The notes beneath the pieces are model-generated. The model was not told the DNA's origin. It worked only from the letters and a program-made list of their open reading frames with translations, and ran no database searches. A stretch of 64,000 bases of DNA, taken from the NCBI GenBank assembly GCA_022605405.1, contig JABYQQ010000009.1:1550001-1614000 (forward strand). The letters run 5' to 3'. Within the stretch, counting starts at the first letter, position 1. Every line of letters starts with the position of its first letter. A program made the translations under genes and the position numbers. Of this stretch, positions 12,593 to 30,746 are shown in pieces. Source of the stretch: Earliella scabrosa (lineage: Eukaryota; Basidiomycota; Agaricomycetes; Polyporales; Polyporaceae).

Positions 12593-12985
12593 TGAGCTTC
12601 ATAACAAGTATTATGTCCCTGTTTCGTGGAATCAACGTCGGCGTACTCAGCGTATTATGTTTGTGCTGAAGTTGTGAAGGTTAGTGTACAAAGCCGAAAT
12701 TACATCACGAAGTCCTTCGCTTCTTGCTCGGCAACCTGAAAATGGGAAAGCATGAGCGTACTTAATGGACGTCCGGCCTGGCCAATTCCTCTTGAAGTAT
12801 GTAAATCGTCACGGTCCTCGCACCCACTGCTCTGTGCTCAGCAGGTCGCACCAGGGGCGCATGGGATCGCGGAGACTAAACTCAATTTCCGCGCCGACTG
12901 AATTGAGCTCACACGTGACAGAGGCGCGTCAAGCGTGACAGGAGCGCTTACCGAGCGCACCCAACCTTGTCTCTCGTCCACGACG
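12593..12985. other. Intergenic region upstream of PRP8
   Basis: 393 bp containing the 3' flank of F-box gene A and the PRP8 promoter. A CACGTG E-box lies at 12912-12917, 69 bp before the PRP8 ATG. The octamer CGTGACAG occurs at about 12914 and again about 20 bp later. No gene seen. Confidence 0.5.
12912..12917 (+). promoter_or_regulatory. E-box CACGTG upstream of PRP8
   Basis: A perfect palindromic E-box 69 bp before the start codon, a typical binding site for bHLH factors. Functional use is inference. Confidence 0.3.
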
Positions 12986-21315
<8,330 letters not shown>

Positions 21316-21874
21316 TTACGCTCGCATCGCATGGGACTCTGTTCTGTATCACATGTGTATTGTACTCTCATCACGATCCTGTAATGTCTCTTTGCTGTCT
21401 GTCCAGTTGTTTCTGAGTGTGTGTGCGTGCCTGGGATGCCCCACAAATCCGCCCATCAACGCAAACGCTCGTAGGCCAGTTGCAAGGGTGTCTGTCCTTG
21501 CCTGTTGAACGTTGACGTACTGTATCTCTCATACACAGAATCAGTCGAGCGCATAGATTGCGGCCTGGAAGGTTCGTTCAGTGTATTAGGTAGCCTCCTG
21601 GAGCTGACGATGGAAGGTGGCTTAATTGCAAGTAAATGAGCGGCGAGGGCCAAAATTGAATAGACGCTGACCGGAAGTATCTGTGACGAATCTGGATCAA
21701 GCCTGGCTGCTTGGCCCTCACCACCGTCTTCAACGTCGCCCACGACGAGTCCGGCCCCGTCGACGGCGCAGGGGACGACGCGGACGCGTCCGAGCGACGA
21801 TGCTACAGCTGCAGCTTGCGCAGGTCAGTGCCGAATTCTATCAGAGCCACCTTCGCGCTTCGTGATGAGCCCCC
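21316..21874. other. Intergenic region, PRP8 to PH-domain gene
   Basis: About 560 bp holding PRP8 3' flank and the upstream region of the PH gene. The short plus-strand frame 21683-21865 has no recognisable similarity; it could be an upstream exon or leader of the PH gene. Confidence 0.45.
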
Positions 21875-24800
21875 ATGCTGACACAAGAACGTCTCTCGCC
21901 CCTTGGCTTCTCCCCTCATGCATCCTCTCCCTCGTCGCCCTCGACGTCGTCCACGACCCAGTCTGACTCTTCCTCGTACGGCTCCTCTATGTCTTCGACA
22001 CCTCGCGCCGCGAGTCCCGTCAACAGCCCCGCGCAGGTCGCACGCAGCCCATTCCGCTTCTCCACCGCCCAGCAGGACTTGGAGTCGGGTCGCAGGTACA
22101 GCAGGCTCCCCGACCTCCTCACACGCAAGCGCACGTCCTCGATGCCGCACAGGAAGGATAAGGACACTCAGCCTGGTGCGTATCCCCCTCCTCTCTTCTT
22201 TCCTCCACCCCATCGGAGCGCCCGCTTCCTCGTCCTCGTCCATGGAATGCTGCGTGCCCTGTGCTGTGTGCCACGAGCATGGTGGCAGTTCCAGTGCCCC
22301 GCCGTGCTCATGCTCGACGTGCCGTGCGGACATGGGCGCGCTGCGCACGTACGCTGTCGAGGCGGTCGCCTTCGCGGGCGGTACGCCCTACTCTCCGCAA
22401 CGTCAACTCCCGGATGTCAACTCCAGAACGTCATATTACTACAAAGTTATCCGGAGCTTGTTCGTCTCCATGCCGCGCCATCTCCATCCCAGCGTCTTCT
22501 CTCCTTTTCTCGACTTTTTATAAGCCCTGAGCGAGCTGACAGCCACCCGTTCCAGACCCATTCACAGCGCATCCCTCGGGCTCTGCGTCGTTCGTTACCT
22601 ATGACCCCCCGGCATCCGCACAGGCTACGTCCTCTACGCAAATGTCCCCTTCTTCGCCCTCGTCGCCTCAACAAGCCCCTCTAGCCAGCCTGCCCAAACG
22701 CGCCCGTGGGAGCCTGCTCCTCTCCTCGGGCATAACCCTGCCGTTTACAAGGACACGCACGAAGAGCAAGAAAACGCGTCCCCCACCGACCTCCACCCAG
22801 TTCATGTACTCTGAGGTGATAGAGATCTCGGCCCCACCACCCCTGCCCCCGGAGGAGGACGAGGATCGCGAACGCCTGCGGGATGCGGCCGCGCAGTCGA
22901 TAGGACTCGATCCTGTGCTGCTGGAGGACCGTGAGAGCCTCTCGTCGCGATCGCATACACGGTCGTTCTCGCTGTCGCGGGCGCGCTCGGAGCGTTCGAG
23001 ATCGAGGTCGCGGTCTCGCTCCCGCTCCGTATCGCCGACGCGGTCGAGGGCAGCGCGAACAACAGGGTCTCGTGCAGAGACGCCGGCGATGCGCTCATTG
23101 CCTCCCTTCCCTGCCACACAGTCTGCACTTCGACCCTGGGTCCAACGCGCTTCTAAAGTGGCGAAACACTACCCGCCGACAAGTCTGTTGCTCTTTGCCC
23201 TCGCGAAACAGTGGAAGTCACGCGTACTCGTCCTGACGTCTTCGCCATCCTCTGGATCTGGTCCGCCAACGCACACGACTTCCTTCTCATCCCAGTCCCA
23301 GTCGCCCTATTCCACACATTCTTCCTCATCCCTACCGCAGCACGTGGCACATTTGCATGTCTTCAAGTCGGAGAATGGCGGGGAACGTGAACTGGAACGG
23401 GTCGAGATCGGCGCTGACAGTGTTGTCTTCGTCTCGGAAGATGAGATCGGTGGGCGCAGGGGTGTTGTCAGGGTGGGCGGTGTGGGAGGAGCAGATATGA
23501 CGCTGTCTATGGCCGATCAGACAGAGGCACACAACTGGATAGCCGCCATAAAACACGCCGTGCTAAGTGAAAGGTATAGTCCCTACTCCCTTCACAATCT
23601 TCCATTTGACGCTAATGCAGTCCTTTTACGTATGTGTAGGTCTGTGCGCGCTGGACTGGGAGCCATGACACAGAGCAATGGCGTTGAGCCGCGGGGCGAC
23701 TTAGATGTCATGTTATCCATGCGGGCTCAAGGCATCTTCACGCCACCTCCGCCCGCAGCGAGTTCGGGGACTACGTTCACTCCGGCAGTAGCAACCTCTC
23801 ACGCCCAGACGGCTTCTGCAACGACGTCTTCACCAGCACCTTCCCTCCGCTCTGCCTCTCCGCAACCAATGCGACCACCATCCGTAGCCGTGTCCGCGTT
23901 GCGTGGGCTGTTCGGTGCAAGCCGGCCCCGTTCTCCATCTACTGCCACCATGGAGACTTCGTTCGGCTCGATATCTGAACACGGGCGCGCGGAGACACCT
24001 CCACCTCCGGAGGACTCGTCATTCGGTCGTGCTGGGACAAGCTTGCTCGGCATGCTGCGTTCCAATAGTGTATCAAGCGAGCGACCGCTCTCTCCGACAA
24101 CACCGATCTCCTCTGTCCCCAGTACTCCTCGCATTGGCACGACGTCCCCGAGCGACCTTCCAGTACAGATGGGTTTGATCTCGCCATCAATACCCCCTTC
24201 ACTCGACCAGAAGATCCTTCAGGACAAAGATCGCGAGAGCATACTGCCGGTGTTTGCCCGAGACAGAACGATCGGATTGGGTTTGACCGGCTTGAATGGG
24301 AGCATTGACGAGCATGTCAGTAAGTTCCACAGCAACGGCGTTCCTCCCTTCGGCGCGGCGTCCTTGCATCCTCCCCCTCGCCGGAGAGCTTGGACCGCCA
24401 GCGGAACTCCTCCCACTACGAGGTCCAATGGGGATCGCAACGGTTTCACATACACGCACACCAACGCAAGCACCGCCGAGACGCTTGGGGTCAGGCATAA
24501 CGGAAGTGCATTCCTCTCGCCTCATGCTACGTCACCTGCCTCGTCAGCCGCTTCTCCTTCGCCGATAGCACCCTCGACCACATCAAGTCCGAAGTTCAGC
24601 CCGAGTCCGAGCTTGAGCCCAAGTCTGAGTGCCAATGGTGTTGGCTCTTCGTCATCACATCAGCAGGATGGCCGACCCCGCTCCTCGTGGTCCTCGGTAT
24701 CGTCACTAGGATCCAACGAGCAAACTCCCCCGCGAACTTCGTTCGACTTCGTCCCCAAACGCTTCTCGCGACAAGGAGTATTGCCGAAACGACTTAGTCC

Positions 24801-26052
24801 CCCTAGTGGGCCTCCTCCCGCTACACCTCCGTCCGCCCCTGCACCCTTACCGACCTCCTCCCCAAGTAGTCGTTCGTCGATGCAACAGCAGCGCCATCCA
24901 TACGCTGCGGAGAGCTCCCCAAGTCGCTCACCCTCTCAGCGCTCTACGCACGGATCGCCTAGCATAATCTCTGGTCTGCAGTTCTCGAAGCGGACATCTG
25001 TCTCTTCAGTACGAAGTGACAATACCGTCAGCACGACACAAAGTCGAGCAACGGCTGGGAGCAGCTTCATTGGGCAAGCTCTGCTGCAGCCTCAGAATGG
25101 ATCCAACGTACGGCCGAGGTCATCACATCGGGTCTCGGTACCACCTCCTCAACGTCCCATACCTAGCATGGCGTTACCACCGACTCCCACACCAGGCGCT
25201 GAGGAATTCGGCAAGACTGACATCCTTCTACTACCAGCACCAGCCCCTAGCCCGCTCCGTGCTTCCGGCTATCCTTCGCGCCCTCCGCATTCTGCACCGG
25301 CGACGAAAACCTCCTTCAGGGAGTCGTTCACCCTACGGACTGGTCGTTTCTCGTTGACGCCGCCGACCCTTCCACCCACTTCTGTGCTGCCGCCTCGACC
25401 AGACGAATTGAGTAGTCCAACTCGCTCATCGCATCGCCGGAGCACAAGTAGCGGCAGTCCGAACAGTTTGCCTACCATCCCTGCGTCACCCAATCCTCTC
25501 ATACCTGCCGTGGATCCGCCAAATGGCTCATTACAATCCGCCCCCTCGGCGCCGCCTGCAACGATCCCAATCACCTCCCGCCCCACCTCTCTCATCAAGC
25601 GCCGTCTCCGTATGCTCAGTGCACCGTCCCCTGTGCCTCCACCTTCAAATCCTCTACCTAATCCTCCTCCGTCACCGGCGCCATCCTCGATCAACCCTTA
25701 CTCCGTCCCCTCCACCCCCATCGGCGAGCCCATCACGACGTCTCGACATGACCTCAGCTCCTTGATCCCGACCCCGCCACAGTCTCCTCTGTCGCCTGTG
25801 ACGATCGTGTCTCCCATCCTCCCGCCGCCTCCACCAGAACAGTCTCCCGAGATGCACGGAATCACCTCGCTCTCTCCGCCGCCGCGCCGAGGTTCAAGGC
25901 AGATCTCGGTGCTGCAGATGGAGTCGGACAGCGATGAAGATGACAAGGAGCTGAACTTCAACCTCGACGGCCCGGGCGGCTCGCCGGAACGGAAACCGCT
26001 GTCGCTCTCGCCGAAACAGTCGATCGCGTCGCTGGAAGACGTGTGCACATAG
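21875..26052 (+). CDS. Large Ser/Pro-rich protein with PH domain
   Basis: Three exons, 21875-22175, 22556-23573 and 23640-26052, coding about 1243 residues. After a disordered Ser/Pro N-terminus and an RSRSRSRSRS stretch there is a PH-like fold: WVQRASKVAKHY, then KSRVLVLTSS, LHVFKSE and a final helix TEAHNWIAAIKHAVL. The remaining ~800 residues are low-complexity Ser/Pro with many SP and TP sites, ending in an acidic SDSDEDD segment and SIASLEDVCT. PH domains bind phosphoinositides or proteins, so a scaffold at the membrane or cell cortex is plausible; I do not recognise an orthologue. The 66-nt second intron is in frame and stop-free. The first intron (~380 nt) is long for this genome and may contain an unrecognised exon. 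The start codon is tentative. Confidence 0.75.
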
Positions 26053-26945
26053 GCAAATATGTTATATCCCGGTATAGATGCGCCACCGCCCGCCTTTGCC
26101 TCTGTCTTCGACTTCTGTGCATCCGGGCACTTGCCCGCAGGGGCGTGCCCCACGTTCACACCCTGCTCATACTTCGTCTTCTGCTTGTCCGTCGCGTTAC
26201 GTGTTCTGCCCTTGTGTTCTGTGTTCTCTGCTACGTGCTTTACGTTTCTTCGTCCTGGTTCTCCGACGCCTGGGGTCCGTGTCTGTCTCTTCGTGTATCA
26301 TGCCAAAGCTACGCCCTTCACGACGTACGCGTTACGTTTGCCGCTCGTTCAACGTCCCCTCGTCCACAGTACATATGTGTTCTATACCTTCTGCCGCGGC
26401 CGCCCGTCGCCCGTCCGACCTCTTTCGTTTCGTCGACGCGCGGGGCCGGGCCGCGCAGTGTTCTCATTACCGTTACACACACATCCTCATCTACAGTACC
26501 GTCTTTCGTCTTCGTCTATCCTTACTCACGGTGTTCTGCGGGGCGCAATAACTCTCTGACTGGTAGTTTGGCATCTGTACTATATTCATGTTACACAATC
26601 TTGGAACACTAAAGTTGCTCTCGACTCCTTCTCTCGTCGGGCACGGGGTTGCGTGTTGAAGAGACCGAAGCAGGGACTGTGGTACGTTGTCTTATCGTTG
26701 AGAACCACTCACACGTGTTGGCTGGTCCCTTCGGTCGTACTACTTCATGCTGTCGTGATCGGAATTTCACTTCTCTTCCTCGACCTCATCTAACGTAGCA
26801 CCTTAGTGCACAAAAATCGTGGCTGGCTGCTGCCAGGTTCTTGCTATGAAGCTTCACTTCTTAACGGACTGCGACCGTGACGTACGCATCCATTCATCGA
26901 GTGCATTACACCAGAAGATAGCACATTATATGACTGTACTGTACT
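26053..26945. other. Convergent intergenic region, PH gene and COQ5
   Basis: About 890 bp between two 3' ends. From 26043 to about 26550 the plus strand is strongly C/T-rich and all three plus frames stay open for ~150 codons, which reflects base composition and not a gene. No family match. Confidence 0.5.
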
Positions 26946-28040
26946 CTAGAGCTTGACACCGGTGTGGATGCATGCAATGCCGTCCCATAGGTCAATCCAG
27001 GCACCGCCCTTGCCCTCATGCATCGCGCCAGTGGTGAAGCCCGCGTCCTGAATCATTTTCGCAAACTCGGGCTGGGGCGGGAACCGGCGGATGCTCTCGA
27101 CGAGGTACTGGTATGACGCACGGTCGCCGGCGAGGATCGTGCCGAGGAGCGGGATGACGGAGAACGAGTATTGGTCATACACGCTGGCGCACGCGCGAGC
27201 GTGAGTGAGGTTCCGGGTGAGAGGACGAGAACGGCCGAGGTGCTTACGTGCGGAAGAGGGGGTTGTTGACCCTGCTAAACTCGAGACAGGCGAAGGTGCC
27301 GCCAGGCTTGAGGACGCGGTAGGCCTCCTTGAGGACGTCGGGGACGGACGTGCAGTTGCGGATGCCGAAGGCGATGGTGTAGAGGTCGTACGTGTTCGAG
27401 GGGAACTCGGACTCGGGCATGCACTGCGCGTTCGCCTCCTTGAACGCGATTTGGGGAGCTGTCACGGCAACAGCACAATACGCTGAGCGTACGGAAGGAA
27501 ACGAAGGGCACAGGCATACGCACTGTTGTGGTACATCGTCTTCTTGAACCGCTTGAAGCCCTCCTTGAGCATCTCGCCGTTAATGTCCACCACGTCCACG
27601 CTCGTCTCCCTGTCCGCGTAATTCTCCCGCGCGTGATCGAGGATCCGGAGCGCAATGTCGCCCGTCCCGCCTGCGACGTCGATGCACCGCAGGGGTCCGC
27701 GTGCGCCAGGCTTGAGCCGGGACACGTACTCGTCCTTCCACAGCCGGTGCACGCCCATGGACATGGCGTCGTTCATGAGGTCGTACGACGATGCAACGCT
27801 GTCAAACACGTTCCGGACGAGCGACTCCTTCGACTCCTCCGGGACGGTCTGGAATCCAAAGTGTGTTGTCCGCTGCTGGTCGAAGTTCACGTTTGAACTT
27901 GGAGTCGAGCTAGAAGATGATGACGCAGCGGGTGCATTTTGGTGGTTGTGCCGCGCAGCAGCGATGATCCTGGGATGAGGACGGGCTTTTGGGAGGGAGA
28001 GGAGAGGCTTCGCACTCGCGAGCCGGAGTGGTCGATGCAT
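26946..28040 (-). CDS. COQ5: COQ5, ubiquinone C-methyltransferase, mitochondrial
   Basis: 2-methoxy-6-polyprenyl-1,4-benzoquinol methylase, the C-methylation step of ubiquinone synthesis in the mitochondrial matrix CoQ complex. Three exons (28040-27524, 27458-27248, 27183-26946), 321 residues, normal for the family. The first ~45 residues are basic and Ser/Ala-rich, as expected of a mitochondrial presequence. UbiE/COQ5 signatures follow: [32 protein letters not shown], the SAM-binding [10 protein letters not shown], then [16 protein letters not shown] and RVLKPGG. The C-terminus carries [14 protein letters not shown]. No key residue is missing. It diverges from FCF2 over 166 bp. Confidence 0.96.
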
Positions 28041-28206
28041 GACGGTGAGGGCGCGTGACGGGGTCCTGGGGGTTTAGGACGATCGCGTCCAGGGACCCCA
28101 GGAACTCTGTGTATGCTTTCAATTCTCGATCGGGCGTCTTCGTTCTCTCCTGTGCTTGTACTCCCTACTTCAACCCTACTTGCTGATTTCCTCGCGCCCG
28201 AGAACG
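28041..28206. promoter_or_regulatory. Bidirectional promoter COQ5/FCF2
   Basis: Only 166 bp separate the two divergent start codons, so both genes must share this promoter region. I see no obvious TATA box. Confidence 0.6.
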
Positions 28207-29511
28207 ATGGCCGCAACTGCACTCGACAAGGGAAAGGGCCGGGCGCGCCCCGAAGATCTTGAGGAGGAGACAACTGCACAGGAGGAAACAGCAGTAAACG
28301 CGACCTCTGGATCTTCACATTCGGACTCGGACAGTGATTCCTCAGACTCGGATTCAGACACGTCCTCCCGCTCGGACTCTGACTCAGAATCTGAGGACGA
28401 CGTTACACCAGATTTCCTGGAGTCACTGCTCGAGCGCGCCCGTCAAAACGCGAGAGCGAAAGCCAAAGCAACCGTACCGGACGGAAGCGGCGCAGGAGAA
28501 GAGGAGTTCATCCAACTTGGTGAAGATGAAGATGAGGAGAGGAAAAAGGAGCCGTACGTCTGTCTTACCTCTCACTGCCGTTTGCGCTCCATATATATAC
28601 GTGAACATCCGTTACTGCAGGCCGCTACCACCACTAGACCCCGGCTCGCTCCCCGCGCCCTACATCACCCTCCCAGAGAGCCGGAAAGCAGGCCCGTCCA
28701 GCCTGCGCGACCCGGACGTCGAACGCGTCCAGGCGGTCGCATCCGCCATCTCCGCCCCCGCCGCGCCCGCGCCCCCTCCAGAGCTCACAAAGGACGGGAA
28801 GAAGCTCACCAAGAAAGAGATGAAGAAGGTCCGTCCGCCCCCTCCCCCCACCTGCGCTCCGTTCACGCCATGCAACCATGTCTCTACGCCTATCCGGATT
28901 TGCTGACACCCGGGCCTGCCCTTCCAATAGATGAAGAACACAGCGGCCGGCCCAGGCTGGTTCGACCTCCCCGCGCCGCCCGAGTCCGAGCTCCCGCGGC
29001 TGTACCGCGAAGTGGAGGCCCTCCGGCTGCACAAGCAGCTCGACCCGAAGCAGTTCTACCGCAAGGAGCCTGGCGAGGGCAAGGGCATCAAGGGCCTCCC
29101 CAAGCACTTTGCCGTACGTCTCTCTCTCCCCTTTCCTCCCCTCCCTCTCCCTCCCTCTCCCTTTCTCTCCCTTTCTCTCCCTTTCTCTCCCTTTCTCTCC
29201 CTTTCTCTCCCTTTCTCTCTCTCCCTTTCTCGCTCCCTCTGCCGCTTCACCTGCGTCACCCAATCCTGTACTGACGTCCGACCGCCTCCCAGATTGGCAC
29301 GATCCTCCCGACGAACACGCCCTTCGGCGGAGGGAGCGCAGACAACCTGCCCCGCTCGAGCCGCAAGCGCACGCTCGTCGACGAGCTCGTCGACGACGCC
29401 GAGGCGAAGAGCTACGCCAAGAAGAAGTTCAGGGAGCTCCAGGCCGTCCGGGGCGCGCGGGGCAGGGGCACGCTCGCCGCGAAGAAGGCGCTGCGCAAAC
29501 CCAAGTGGTAG
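28207..29511 (+). CDS. FCF2: Fcf2, pre-rRNA processing factor
   Basis: Nucleolar protein of the small-subunit processome needed for early cleavages of 35S pre-rRNA (yeast Fcf2; human DNTTIP2 C-terminus). Four exons, 28207-28553, 28621-28828, 28931-29113 and 29293-29511, 318 residues. An acidic N-terminal region of repeated SDSD/ESED units (phosphorylation-prone, nucleolar type) is followed by the Fcf2 domain: GPGWFDLPAP, then LRLHKQLDPKQFYRK, GLPKHFAIGTI and KRTLVDELVDD, with a basic tail ending RKPKW. The ATG at 28207 is the first in frame after the COQ5 divergence. The third intron (179 nt) carries a decamer repeat. Confidence 0.93.
29161..29230 (+). repeat. Decamer tandem repeat in FCF2 intron 3
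   Basis: The unit CTTTCTCTCC is repeated about six times from 29161 to 29220 with a decayed edge, within a longer pyrimidine tract from ~29118. It makes this intron about three times the local average. Confidence 0.85.
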
Positions 29512-30746
29512 CACCTCGAGGTTACCTTACTTGCATCTTTACGGGCGTCGGGTGGTGCCAAACGTTGCAACGCGAATACATGTCACGAGACGATGGTGTT
29601 CTCTCGGTGCTAGTCGTTCATACAGCAACGCAGTTGGAATTCACCATGAGAACAGTTATCGGACGCGCGCGAGAGAGAGACCTGGGGAAAACGGGACTTT
29701 TGATGCGTACTGGTACAATGGATGAGTTACACAGATCCGGAACACACGACGAGACAGAGAGAGAGAGGAGAGAGAGAGAGGAGACAGCGAGCAGTACGTA
29801 GTGGAGAGTGGAGACGGAGAACAGAGAGTACGACGACGACGTTCGACAGTCAGGAGCGCGAGGGGGGGAGGCGAGAACGAGATCGGATAGTGTCCGAGAC
29901 TGTGGGGGCCTGAGCGGTGGTGGGAACGGTAGACTAGCACGATACGACGACACTACACGACGACACGACACGGCAGGACGCAACGGGATGGGGGGTCAAG
30001 CAAAAGCAATGACGGCGAGGGGAGTAGACGGATGGGAGGTATGAGAGGGACGGGGGACACGTGCACGGGAGAGACGGTCACAACCCTGTTCATGAACGGG
30101 GCGTGTAGCATCTACGTCCGGGAGGTAAGAAGGGCGGAGGGAGCGGGGCGCAGAGTGTAAAATGGGAACGAGGAACGAGGAGGAAGGAAACTGAGGACGA
30201 GTCGTCGCCGGCAGCACCGAGCGCAGGCGCACCAGCGGACGACGTTTTGAGTCCCGAGCGGCGGCAATACGAGAGGGCGGCGAATCCGAACAGAGGAGGG
30301 GATGGGAGACGAGGCGGACGCGAAGGCGGTGATGGTGGTGGTGGTGGTGGAGGAGGAGGCAGAGATTCGGGGAGCAGGGAAGGCGAGGAGAGAGAGAGGG
30401 GGGGGTGTAGAGTGGACGAGGAGCAGGAGGAGCATGGAACCCGAACTGAAAGGCCCGTCACGGCGCGCCGGCCACGGCTGATACCCAAGGAGAGCGGGAG
30501 AGTGAAGTTGCGAAGGCTTTGGAAGGGAGGAGGGGGCGGCGAACGCGGGCGCGCTGGGAGGTAGAAAGAGAAGGAACGGGAAGAAGGGGGAGTTCAAAGC
30601 ATGGAAAGAGCACTCGACACGGACACGGACACGAGAAAACACACAACACAGCACGTCGCATACACACCTGCGCCGTCCTGAGGCCTAAGCTTGGGGGCGG
30701 GCATGGACCAGATCCTCGACACCGACGGGCGGACGGCGTCCCTCGT
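29512..30746. other. Purine-rich convergent intergenic region
   Basis: 1.2 kb between the 3' ends of FCF2 and the minus-strand gene. From ~29750 to ~30600 the plus strand is dominated by A and G, with GA-dinucleotide runs (29755-29790), a GGT/GGA triplet run (30325-30360) and many GAGAGG clusters. No protein family is recognisable in any frame. Confidence 0.6.

Noticed and set aside
29118..29260. Pyrimidine-rich LPFSPFLSLSL-type translated repeats near FCF2
   Set aside because: These are translations of the intron 3 decamer repeat, removed by splicing at 29114-29292.
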